A DNA stretch of 64,000 nt from Cystobasidium ongulense. Lineage: Eukaryota > Basidiomycota > Cystobasidiomycetes > Cystobasidiales > Cystobasidiaceae. Shown one piece after another: positions 54,569 to 64,000 of the stretch (position 1 is its first letter; every line of letters starts with the position of its first letter). The notes beneath the pieces are model-generated. The model was not told the origin of the DNA, did not search any database, and was given only the letters and a program-made list of their open reading frames with translations. The translations under genes were made by a program, and so were the position numbers. The stretch spans positions 1,970,975 through 2,034,974 of the forward strand of contig BQUP01000003.1 of the NCBI GenBank assembly GCA_022835595.1, read 5' to 3'.

Positions 54569-56002
54569 ATGCCTAAAGGTTTGCTGGAATTGCTTTGCAT
54601 TTACTTGAGATACGGCTAACATACGCATGTGATGTAGTCACAGGCAAGACGCTGCCGCTGTCAGGGCTGTTTGCCATCGATAAGCCTTCGGGCGCTATCA
54701 CCATGAAGCTCCTCAACTCTATCAATGAGCTGCTGGCCAGTTCTGAACTGTTCTTAGATCAAGAGAAAGAGGGTCATCACAGAGCACGAAAGTACAAGAG
54801 ACGCGGAAGAGCTGGCAAAGTCAAACTCGGTCAAGGGGGTACCCTTGACCCGCTCGCGAGTGGAGTATTAGGTAAGGCTTTGTAAGGGTACCCTCTGAAT
54901 GTAAGCTGACGATAATTCACAGTCCTTGGTGTGAACGACGGCACAAAGAAGCTCAGTAACTTTCTACACGGGACCAAAGTGAGTCCGCGACCCTAACAGG
55001 TATTCGAAACGAAGCTGACAGCGACAATTATTAGGAATACACGGTCGTTGGCATTTTAGGGAGCTCTACCGATTCGTACGATTCAGAGGGCAAGCGGGTC
55101 AAGGCTGCGCCATTCGCTCATGTAACAAAAGAGAAAATTGAATCAGTTCTTGATCGCTTCAGAGGTGAAATCAAGCAATTCCCACCCATGTGAGCTGGAC
55201 TTCAAGCTAAATCAGTGCGTGTATTATGCTTACTTGGGTCGTTGTTAATGATCAGATACTCGGCGTTGAAGATGGACGGAAAGCCTCTATACGAGTATGC
55301 CCGACAAAACAAGCCTTTACCAAAGCCGATAGAAGCGCGCAATTGCACAATCTACAACCTGGAACTGACAGGCTTCAAATCTGGAGACGAACACAGCTGG
55401 ACCGGTGCCAAAGACGAGCTTTCACAAGAAGATAAGGATATGATGGTGAAAATGGAGTCGCTAGTCAAACAAGAGTCGACGAACACCGGTGATGCCGGTG
55501 CCGGAGAAGCAGCATCAGCAGCCGTCCCTGAGGCCTCGACATCCTCTGCAGAAACTACCGACGTATCGAGCGAACCTTCAGCTGAGAAAGCTGTTGAAGG
55601 TGAGAATCTAGACAGATGGGCAATGTACCAGTCTAATTGCTTTCTATCATCATAGTAGAGCGACCATCCGTATTCGAACTCAAGATGACGGTCTCATCGG
55701 GCACTTATGTGCGCTCAATTGTGCACGACATAGCAATAGCCGTAGATAGTGCCGCACACGTTGTCGAACTCGTAAGAACACGGCAAGGTCCATTCGCCCT
55801 TGATCCCACAGCAGCAAGCACCGTTGACAGCGAAGACACGGACGAGCCTATACATAGCGTCGTCCCATGGTCCGTGATTGAGCAAGGCATCGCAGAGCTC
55901 AAGAAGCAAGATCAGAATGACAGCAAAAAGGAAGAAATGGAGACGGACAAAGACACAATGTTACAATGGGAAGATGTGGTCCTGAAAGCCCTGATATCAT
56001 AA
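54569..56002 (+). CDS. PUS4: tRNA pseudouridine-55 synthase (Pus4/TruB family)
   Basis: Six exons (54569-54578, 54638-54871, 54923-54978, 55035-55189, 55256-55599, 55656-56002) give 381 residues. The first coding exon is only 10 nt (MPK plus one base). Conserved blocks are LSGLFAIDKPSGA, KVKLGQGGTLDPLASGVLVL with the catalytic Asp, KEYTVVGILGSSTDSYDSEG, FPPIYSALKMDGKPLYEYAR, and FELKMTVSSGTYVRSIVHDI near the C-terminus. The enzyme makes pseudouridine 55 in the T-loop of tRNAs, and yeast Pus4 also modifies some mRNAs. An acidic Ala/Ser-rich insert (about 90 residues, from SGDEHSW) separates the two catalytic halves and is longer than in bacteria. The gene converges on CTF18 with 90 bp between the stop codons, so the 3' UTRs probably overlap. 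Confidence 0.93.
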
Positions 56003-56092
56003 TGACTCTGTGGTTTGCGCCATACACGATTTTCGTTTAAGTTTACAACGATAGAATGGAAGATACGTTCGGAGTAAAGATATGTTTGCTGA

Positions 56093-59000
56093 TTACCGGA
56101 AAAGCTCGGTCACTTTCACGTTTGTACGCACAGCGTTGGAAAAGCCTAGCACCAAATGTACGGATATCAGCATAATGTCACCTTGAAAAGCTGTTGACAA
56201 AACTCACCCTCATGAAACTTGTAGAAGACTTTCACACGCTTCTTAGGAGGTGGAGCAAGTGCCGCGCTTCCGGAATTGTCTTCATCCCCATCAAGCACAA
56301 TGACCTTGGCCGCTATCGGTCGCCCGAAGAAGTCGAGCGCAGCAGCTGCTAACTTGGGGTCTACAGGTGCATCGCCACCCTTGGTGCTGCAAGCGTAAGG
56401 AATTTCAGCTGAGTACGTTTAGCAAATATCAAGCCTACGGACCTCTTATATGCTTGCATGATATCGCCAATATTCTTAGATCCCTTCGCACCTTCCCCGT
56501 TTGAGCCTCCAGCACGCCTTACAGTTTCGGCTTCCAGTTCTTTCGATATGAGTTGACGAAGGTTGAATCTTGCAGCTGGAAGATCAGCACCTCGCTTTCC
56601 TTCAAAGCTCGAGAAGACATCGAGAGGCGGGTCTAATTTGTATATGATCTGACCTTCCTCGTTGCGATCCTGAACGTAACTGATACCAAGATCTAGCATA
56701 GCGCGAATAAGTTTTTTGAGCACTAATCTATCTTCACTCTTGATCAGCTGTTGATTGATCTGTGAGACAATACATATTCAGCGCATGTTAAGCTTTCGCG
56801 TTGTGTTTACTCTACGCTACGTACTGGTTTGAGATCAGGCGTGATGATCCGCATGAGTAGAGGAGCAAGCTCGGCAACAATATTATGACCGGTGAAAAGA
56901 CTCTTTATATGCATGGGCAAGGCTTTCGACAACATATCGGCTATTTCTTGGTGTGCTGATCGCTTGGTGCGCATCTGCGAATCGGCAAAGCATCAGCAAG
57001 GCGCTCGACCTAGGAATAATGTGAGGTATCGAGAACTCACCTCAAAGTCAACTCGGGGCCATTCAGGTGTCTTGTTCGCGACAGCAGCAAAGATAGGATT
57101 CCACGCCACGAAACTATAAGGTATGTATGGCATAATGTCATAATCTCTATCGCGGCGCAATCTTGCATCTAGATTATCGTAAAACTGAAGCCAGTCTAAA
57201 GCTCGCGAGCAAGCTCTCATCTCATCTGCAGGTGTTTTACCTTTCAAGTAGTTTTCGAAGCAAGCTATACAGTCATCAAGGTAGGTCAGCATTTCCAGGA
57301 CAAAACTTCGACTCAGAAGATCGATGCAATACTTACTTTGTGCCAGTCTGTCATACTCTCCACATGTGATGATATCCCTAACGAGAGGAGTCACATATTT
57401 TCCGCTTGTATGGTCTTCTAATCCTTTCTGCCTTTTCTTAGATGGTATTTTGAATAGCTTGTCCCAAACCGCAGACACTGATGTCTGAGTGTCTTTCAGC
57501 CCTAGAGCTGTGGATTTGATAGCGTTGACGTCCAAAGTAGAGCTTTGTGCCCGAATGATCTGCGGGAGCAATGTTATTGGTTAGTACTGTGTCCCCTAGA
57601 CTTATCTCGCCCAAGTACTTCCTGACATACCTGTAACGTATTGAGGCAACTTCTCATATCACCCTCAGCGACTTCCACTAAAGTGGTCAAACTTTTGTGA
57701 TCCGCCTTTAATTGTTCACCTTCACATATATCCTTCAATCGCTTGACTAACATGCCAGTTGTAGGTGGTTGAAACCTAACAATTCTCGCTATACTCCTTA
57801 GAGGTCTCAAAGCAGGAACATATAGATCATTGCAAATGCAAATGATAGGTCTTTGAAGTGGTGTAGCTTCTTTCTTCTTTCCCCTGCCATTCGGATTGGA
57901 TGCATATTTTGAAGCGTGCGATACCCTACTACCGTCCATGACGAGCTTGACTAGATTCCTGATAAATCCAGTATCTCCAGCACCAGTAGCACCATCAATT
58001 TCATCAATAATGAGACAAGTAGGTTTCGAGCTGCTCAAACTTCCAAGTGAGGTAATTGTGGTCGATTCTAAAGATTGACGAATACGATCATGAACAACTT
58101 TACCTGATCTATCGTCTGATGCATTAATCTCTGCTACTCTATACCCTGCTTGAGTTGCAATAACGTGCGCCAGAGTAGTTTTACCAAGTCCCGGAGGACC
58201 AGTAAGGAGTAAAATCTTATCTTTAGGTCTTCCAAGAGGATCTTCGTAATCTGTTTCATTATTACTATGAATACCACCAAGAGCAGCATTTGCACTTTCC
58301 CTAGCCCTCTTAAGTTGCTTTTTTCGTGCTATAGAAGCTGCACTTTGTGTTTTGAAAACGCAAGAATCCCATTCTTTTAACCAAGACATTGCTTGACGAT
58401 GTGTGCGTTCATCGCCAAGTAATTCTGTGAACTTCTTAGGTTTATACCTATCAGTCCAAGTTTCACCTGTCTTTGTACCTGCTCTCGCTTTCCCTTTCTG
58501 TTTCTTGGTACCATATGCTTCTAATAGATTGTTATGAATAGTTTCTTCGCGTTGAGCAGTCGCTTTTAATGCGTTCTCGCGCTCGATATTGTCCATCAAG
58601 ACGTGGATCGGACTCTCCAGCATTGTCATTGCAAGTTTGCCTAGTTCTGATGAGGATGTACTAGAGGTCGATGATGTAGACGTGGAGACGTTATGCTCGC
58701 CAACGAGGCCATGCCCTTTTTGACGTTTGAATCTGATAGTTTTACCTTCGAAGGTGGTACCTTTGGCTTCTCTAACTCGAGAGACATGCCTACCAAGATC
58801 CAAATTCGATACATCGATCCTTCTGTTTGCGGCAACTGCGAGTGTATCGGCAGCGATGTGAGAATATATTTGTTGATCATCTTCATCTGCTCGACGCGAA
58901 TGTGGCGAACTAAACATTGGTGGTGAGGAAGGCGGAATTGAAGAGGGACCAGCTGAAGGTCCACTTTGGAAGAAAGATGGATCTTCTTCGAGGTCATGGT

Positions 59001-59631
59001 CTTCGTTGTTGTTGGCGTGTGCGTCCTCTACCAACTCCTTGCCGTGGCTCATGCTTGTTGCTCGAGACAGCAAGAATGAGGGATCCTCTTGGAGGTCATC
59101 TTCATCTAGCATATCTGAGTCTATTGCGTGCCTTGATGGAGCCTGACGAGAAGGAGACGGCCTCTTGAATGGAGGTGTAGCCTCTTCATCGACAGCTTGA
59201 TATGGCGGAGTTTCTTCCCTTCCAGGATACGGAGGGGTCTCGTCCCTGTCAGGAGGAGGAGGAGTATCATCTTCATGTGTGACTACTGGTTGTGGATTAG
59301 ATCTTTGTCCTTCAAATGGCGGCGTCTCGTCCCTGTCGTCTACTGCATGCACTCCTTCAGCATCTACGCGTTCCTCGTCCTCTACGGCTTGCGATGGAGA
59401 AGTAAACGGCTTCATGGGACCAAGCATGAAATCCTCGTCTTCTTCCAGCTCAAACTCTTGCTTGACTGGTGATGCACGTTGTGGACTGCGCCCTGTATGT
59501 GTAGATTGACGATGGATACATTTGAATGTCAATAAACAAGCATCGCGCTGTGCTGTAATAACGCGTAAACAGGACGAGGTCTGCTCACCAAAGGCGTTGA
59601 AGGCGTCAATAGGGCTCATCGTAGTAGCCAT
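56093..59631 (-). CDS. CTF18: Ctf18, large subunit of the alternative RFC clamp loader
   Basis: Eight exons (59631-59589, 59492-57631, 57559-57337, 57264-57041, 56974-56825, 56759-56443, 56386-56208, 56145-56093) give 1016 residues. The acidic Pro-rich head contains repeated DRDETPPF/EETPPY-type motifs. The core has WTDRYKPKKFTELLGDERTH, the Walker A GPPGLGKTTLA, INASDDRSG, the Walker B CLIIDEIDGA and sensor-type ICICNDLYVPALRPLRSIA. The C-terminus ends KVFYKFHEGFSNAVRTNVKV, which fits the Ctf8/Dcc1-binding tail. Ctf18-RFC loads PCNA and supports sister-chromatid cohesion and the replication checkpoint. The frame stays open upstream to 59811 but the ATG at 59631 gives a natural N-terminus. 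It diverges from the cyclophilin gene with 178 bp between start codons. All introns are GT-AG. Confidence 0.93.
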
Positions 59632-59809
59632 GCTGTATGTATTGATAGCATGCAGCACGGTAGTCAAGATGCAGGCAGCTGTATATTGAAAGAGGTAAAG
59701 CTGATGGCTGCCCGCCTGAACACGAAGGCAATCGAGGAATTGATATTGAAGAAGAAGATAGACATGGAAAAGCTTTGCATTCCACCAACTGGGCCTCTCA
59801 TCTGAAAGC

Positions 59810-60714
59810 ATGGTGAGTGTGAACAGCTTACTGTCCTGTCATAGCGACTAACGCCCTTACCCATGCTTCCGTTCTCGCCTGACAGTCCGTGACCTTCAAG
59901 ACGACGCATGGAGATCTAAAGGTAGTCCATTGCATTGCACATAGACATACATACATAGGTCCATGCCTTCATGCGGCTTATACTATTCTACTTTCTCAGA
60001 TAGAAGTGTTCTGTGAAGCAACACCAAAGACAGCAGAGGTGCGTCCATGAACCAGCTGTGCACAAAGACCTTGGAAATCTAAAGAATTGCGGTCATGCTT
60101 GCAGAACTTCCTCGCTTTGTGTGCGTCAGGACAATACACAGGCACGAAATGGCATCGTAATATCAAGAACTTTATGATTCAGGTAAGTTGATCCCCAGAT
60201 TGAGGCCTTGTATGTTAGTTGAAGCATGAAAGCTGATGCCATGCATGCTCTTTACAGACTGGAGATCCGACTGGAACCGGTAAAGGCGGACAATCAATAT
60301 GGGGTGAACCGTTCAACGATGAGATTCGCTCCACGCTGAGAGTGCGTCCAACTTGTTCAGTTAGACTCTCCAAGGACATTTGCCGACGCTCTTCTTCACA
60401 GTTCAACCAGCGTGGTGTCGTAGCAATGGCTAATTCAGGACCCAATACAAACAAGTCAGCCACTTTCACTTGATATGATGTGTACCTCAGAAAGCTAACA
60501 CCGATGGGACAGATCCCAATTCTTCATCACTTACTCAAAGCAAGCCCATCTAGACAGTAAATACACAATCTTTGGAAGAGTTATAGACGGTCAAGATTCG
60601 ACACTCGATACAATGGAGCGTGTGCCAGTAGATGCAAAGAACAGACCAAAAGAGGAAATCAAGACTTTGGAAGTTATAATGCATGCCAATCCTTTAGCAG
60701 AAGCTTCGGCGTAA
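59810..60714 (+). CDS. PPIL3/Cyp10-type cyclophilin (peptidyl-prolyl isomerase)
   Basis: Seven exons (59810-59812, 59886-59921, 60000-60038, 60105-60182, 60258-60341, 60402-60454, 60513-60714) give 164 residues. The sequence reads [80 protein letters not shown] and LDSKYTIFGRVIDG, a complete single-domain cyclophilin of the spliceosome-associated PPIL3 group. The usual Arg, Phe and Gln of the active site are represented by HRNIKNFMIQ and SQFF. The Phe position is normal and the Trp of the cyclosporin site is replaced, as usual in this branch. The first coding exon consists of the ATG only. Six short introns sit in 0.9 kb. The product is likely nuclear; a role in pre-mRNA splicing is inferred from the family. 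Confidence 0.92.
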
Positions 60715-60865
60715 TTCTTCACGGGAGCCCAAAATGTCATCGAAAATAATGTTGTTGTACAATGTAAACGAAGCAGAACGTCCATGGAATGGGAAAGTAG
60801 GAAACACTCATACAAAGCGACTCTCCAGCCGCATTGGCCCTCGGTCTGCTTAAGCCCTATTTCGC

Positions 60866-62046
60866 TTACGCCCTATTTCTGAGTAAACCAACTAATTCAC
60901 CTTGCAACCCTTTCCTTCTATTTTCCTCATTTGCGCCTCTGATACTTCTCAGATCATTAACTACATCTCTTGTCTTTGCGAAATAAACTTCTTGTAATAA
61001 ATTTCTCATTTTCAATTCTTGTTCTTCGATTAATTTACCTACATTACTTATATGACCTGGGTTGACTGGTGGTATTGAGGTGTTGCCGTTTGATGACGAT
61101 GAGAGACTTGATGGTAAAGCCTCTAACGGTAAAGTGGACTCGATTTGTCGTGTCATGCTACCTCCTATTTCTAGATTGCCTAGTCTCTCTGATTCCGATT
61201 TGGTCATGTATAGCATGATCTGCGAGATCATTTCTGGTCAGCCGCTGCAGTGAAGGGATTGCCCGGGCATTGGGAAGAACGACTTACAGTACTAGTCAAC
61301 TTATAAGTGCCTGATCTGCTCCTTTCAGAAACTTCGAAAACATGAATAGAATCCCAAGAACCATCCCCGCTTTTGCTAGATGCGCCACTTGTAGTTTTCT
61401 TGAGTAAGACTACACCAGCGAATGATCCGCTGCCTTGTGAGCCAGCGGAGGAAGCATTTGGGTCTTCTAAGTCCCATAGATAGACAGAGGAAATACCCGT
61501 CCCTTCATAGTACATTTCACGATAGATTGAAAAGGCTTCATTCGCTGCTTCTTCTAAGACGCGGAGGCGGGCTGATGGTTTGGTACCGTCTGGCAGTTGA
61601 GGGACGTATTCGTTGGTCCATGGTGATCTATAAGAAACAGCTCACTGGGTCAGTGCATTTGCGGAAGATAACGAAGGTGTGCAGACCCACCGGTAAGCAT
61701 CAGCACCCGCGTCATCAGGGTCAACCTCGTCCTCCGGTAAGCTGTCCCTGTTGAAGTCGCACGCAAGGAACTCTCTGCCTGATGCATCTCGAAGGACTTT
61801 CAGAGGCTGGTCGACTGAGCTGAGCAGCTCGTCTGCGGTCTCGTTGGATGGCCCGCCTAGGACGTCGACCAGGGCGCCGAGGTTCTGCTCGATGCGGTGA
61901 GGTGGGAGACGGCGCAGAAGGTCGAGGAGTTCGCTTGTTGACATGATTGCACTCTCCTGTGGTGCTTGTTGTGGTGGTGGTGGTGATGGTGTACTTGGTG
62001 CAGAGGATACATTGGACGTGTGTCGGCCTGCTGCTTGTTGCTCCAT
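60866..62046 (-). CDS. CAP2: F-actin capping protein beta subunit
   Basis: Three exons (62046-61691, 61627-61288, 61219-60866) give 349 residues. Conserved blocks are [96 protein letters not shown] and the C-terminal [17 protein letters not shown] tentacle helix. The beta subunit pairs with the alpha subunit to cap actin filament barbed ends. A Ser/Gly insert ([15 protein letters not shown]) sits in the WDLED loop. The first about 34 residues are Ala/Pro/Gln-rich; an alternative start at 61944 ([10 protein letters not shown]) would match the usual family N-terminus. With the upstream ATG the next gene's start codon is only 17 bp away. It converges on the cyclophilin gene (151 bp between stops). 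Confidence 0.95.
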
Positions 62047-62063
62047 GATCAACTGCAACTAAC

Positions 62064-63098
62064 ATGGACATGGACAGCGGTACGGGAGAAGCGCCATCAA
62101 TACGGCCACTACAGCCACGCAAGAGGGGACCACTCCCTCGGATCTACCATCTGCTGGTCTCCCGCCTGTCAGCTCCCCTGCTGGCCTCGTTGATCCTGCT
62201 CCCCATACTGCCATCATCCAACCGCCATTTCATCTTCGAGCTCGTCCCGTTCTACAAGACTCTGAAGTGTTTGTTGTCAACACCTTCACACGCTTCAAAC
62301 ACACAACAATGGCTAAGCTACTGGGCGATATATGCATCCGTCCGTTTCCTCGAAGGGACGCGATGTAATGTATCTACAAAGTTGCAGCGGCGAGAAGCAC
62401 TACACAACGCGTTGGAAAAGCTACCTCGAATGCTCGGAGAGCGTGTGTTGCGATTGTTCTCAATAGCAAGGCGGAGAACAAGTACAACGACGACGAGCGA
62501 AGTGCTGGCTCGTGATATGACTCTTGCTACTCAATTAGCAGGCTCGTCGACTCGATGGATCGTTATCAAAGCAATCCTACTCTTCTATGCAATGGATGAA
62601 GAACTTCAAGGAGCAAGAAGGATAATGCAAAAAGTCATAAAACCATTCTTTGGATTCTTCACGAGCTTGGACGAGGAGTACGATGACAGTGTGCTGTCGA
62701 TATATCCCTCACACCAGCAGCATCCGGCGCGTCGGACAAGTATAAGCGGGACTCCATTGAAACTCAACCTGGAGGAGGAGCAAGCAGAAGACAAGCACGA
62801 GGTCGAGGTCGACGAAGAGGTGTGTATGTGACTATTCACTCGGATCTGTGAGAAGGGCCAAACCCAATTGCCTACCTGACCATGCTGATATTTCTGCTTT
62901 CAGCACACACGATCACCCGAAACGCCGGAGCTGAGCATGGACGGGAGTTGTGGTGGGAGCGATGAGGAGTGTGTGGAAGGCCGGATTGTCAATGATATGC
63001 TTGTCATCAAGCAGGATGTACTTGGTAGCCATCATGCCGCCACTTGGCCCTCGGAGACGAGACTGATAGCGGTAGAAGGTAACCAATGGGTGCGGTAG
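62064..63098 (+). CDS. TB2/DP1/HVA22 (REEP/Yop1-like) membrane protein
   Basis: Two exons (62064-62819, 62904-63098) give 316 residues. A basic N-terminus is followed by a hydrophobic hairpin (LLASLILLPILP), FELVPFYKTLKCLL, QQWLSYWAIYASVRFLEG and WIVIKAILLFYAMDEELQGA with the amphipathic IMQKVIKPFF helix. This order is the TB2/DP1/HVA22 domain found in Yop1 and REEP proteins, which shape tubular ER. Here the match is diverged: a basic Arg/Thr-rich insert of about 60 residues splits the domain before its last helix. The C-terminal 120 residues are acidic and disordered. The gene is head-to-head with capping protein beta, 17 bp apart at the start codons. Confidence 0.7.
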
Positions 63099-63278
63099 AG
63101 GGTAGGGATGAAGTGCAGTTGAATGTTGTTTTTACAGTAGCTTCTGTGTGAATCTATACGGTACATGCTTCCATTATAATTTGATGCCTTGCTCGCCGCC
63201 GTGTTTTCTTTGCCGGCCTTTCGCTGCCGTTGCTTCTTGGTTCCGTTCCTACCAATACTGCATCAACAAGCATCAATC

Positions 63279-63507
63279 ATGCTCGCAGCATCCAGGACAG
63301 CGCTTAAACTGCGCAATGCACCAGTACACGCTGCTAGGGCATTCTCATCATCAACTGCCAGAGCTAGCTACGATGATACGGTGAGCGGGGCGGTCCAGGA
63401 AAGATGGAGGGATGTCCAGCTGAGAAAGGAAGCACTATATACAGATCCCTAACATCAATATCAACAAGAATTCAGCCGTAATATGTCAAGGAGCAACAGG
63501 TAAAACG
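63279..63507 (+). CDS. LSC1: Succinyl-CoA ligase alpha subunit, 5' exons only (3' part not found in the window)
   Basis: Two exons (63279-63380 and 63445-63507) encode 55 residues. They begin MLAASRTALKLRNAPVHAAR, a good mitochondrial presequence ending near AFSSSTARASYDDT, followed by NKNSAVICQGATGKT, the nucleotide-binding start of succinyl-CoA synthetase alpha (yeast has VIFQGFTGKQ at this place). The protein forms succinate and GTP/ATP in the TCA cycle. A good donor (GTACGT) follows at 63508, but the next expected block (GTFHA..QAI.YGT) is absent from the remaining 490 bp in any frame. Either a long intron extends past the window or this is a truncated copy. The end given is the last exon seen. 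Confidence 0.7.
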
Positions 63508-64000
63508 GTACGTAGTAGCTTTTGTCCTTCCTATCATCATTTCCTGTCTTCTATCAAGTTCTCCGGGAAAGGCAGGCAAACGTGCGAAGAGCCGGCGAAA
63601 AGCGTGCAAATGCAGCCATAGAAGGAGCTAGAGCAGCACATACAACTCAATATAGACGATTGTAGTTGCTATATACGCCAGACTCCGTAAAGTCAAAGCT
63701 ACCGGGGTACCTATGCAAATCAAGTGAAAGCCTCGCTCGCAAGAACTTAGGTCCGCAACTCCCCGAAATGGGGCAGATAAGCTACCTTGGACGCGAGACA
63801 TGCCGCACACCAGCAGCTCAACACTTGGCATCTGCTGCAGTATCGCCAAGCTTGTCAATTGTCTTCTCTAGGCTTGTTCTTGCTGGGAGTGGCTGCTTTG
63901 CGACCTAGGCAAAGACTTGATCGCAATAGGCCGTTCTGCAAGAGAGGTCTCGCAGCAGACCTGCGACGCACGAGCTATGCGAATAGGCATGTGCCTCCTT
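63508..64000. other. Unassigned right-edge segment after the LSC1 5' exons
   Basis: Expected LSC1 exons are missing. A short plus-strand open stretch reading NVRRAGEKRANAAIEGARAA and ending TQYRRL at a TAG near 63663 has no family match that I recognise. The rest shows no motif, repeat or RNA gene. Confidence 0.4.

Noticed and set aside
1-64000. Transposons, CRISPR arrays and rRNA or tRNA genes
   Set aside because: I looked for reverse transcriptase, integrase and transposase motifs, terminal repeats, regularly spaced repeats and RNA gene signatures, and found none that hold up.

Overview
The window is compact, intron-rich fungal nuclear DNA, most likely from a basidiomycete. This rests on fungal versions of conserved families (Cut8/Sts1, Bst1, Ski2, Lsb5, Vta1, Pho85, Sec59, Pus4, Ctf18) and on very frequent 50-80 nt GT-AG introns with CTRAC-like branch sites. 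Long Ser/Pro-rich disordered stretches fit the same reading. The exact lineage cannot be fixed from the sequence alone. I find 25 protein genes. One (RXT2-like) is cut at the left edge and one (LSC1) has only its 5' end near the right edge. I see no rRNA, tRNA, CRISPR array or recognisable transposon. Exon models were built by hand. All spliced models with a resolved start and stop give an intact frame divisible by three. The exceptions are the methyltransferase gene (start unresolved) and the two edge genes.

Layout. 1-5.8 kb: RXT2-like (+), CUT8/STS1 (-), a secreted GILT-type thiol reductase (+). 5.8-8.2 kb: a gene-poor interval with several GGTACC/GTACCGGTAC palindromes. 8.2-15 kb: a Ser-rich orphan (+), a peroxisomal SCPx-type thiolase (-, 14 exons) and BST1 (-). 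15.2-26.4 kb: SKI2 (+, 18 exons), LSB5 (+), a TMEM223-like mitochondrial protein (+), VTA1 (-). 27.2-36 kb: a large Ser-rich orphan (+), a methyltransferase with a 560-residue disordered head (-), an SRPBCC protein (-). 36.5-52.2 kb: PHO85 (+), two tandem membrane-anchored heparinase II/III-like genes (+), SEC59 (+), an F-box/LRR protein ending in a CAAX box (+). 52.7-63.5 kb: a RING/TRAF-zinc-finger protein (+), PUS4 (+), CTF18 (-), a PPIL3-type cyclophilin (+), capping protein beta (-), an HVA22/TB2-DP1 protein (+) and the LSC1 5' end (+).

The genes are mostly housekeeping and do not form an obvious cluster. Loose themes are membrane traffic and ubiquitin sorting (LSB5, VTA1, HVA22-like), ubiquitin/proteasome (CUT8, F-box protein, RING-TRAF protein), ER glycoconjugate synthesis (BST1, SEC59), RNA metabolism (SKI2, PUS4) and chromosome maintenance (CTF18, RXT2). 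The most distinctive locus is the heparinase II/III-like tandem pair at 38.6-45.2 kb. The copies share long identical protein stretches despite many silent differences, and they differ by one intron and by a GC versus GT donor at a shared intron. Other points of note are 14-29 nt microexons in the thiolase, two GCAAGT-type GC-AG introns, and a capping-protein/HVA22 head-to-head pair with 17 bp between start codons.
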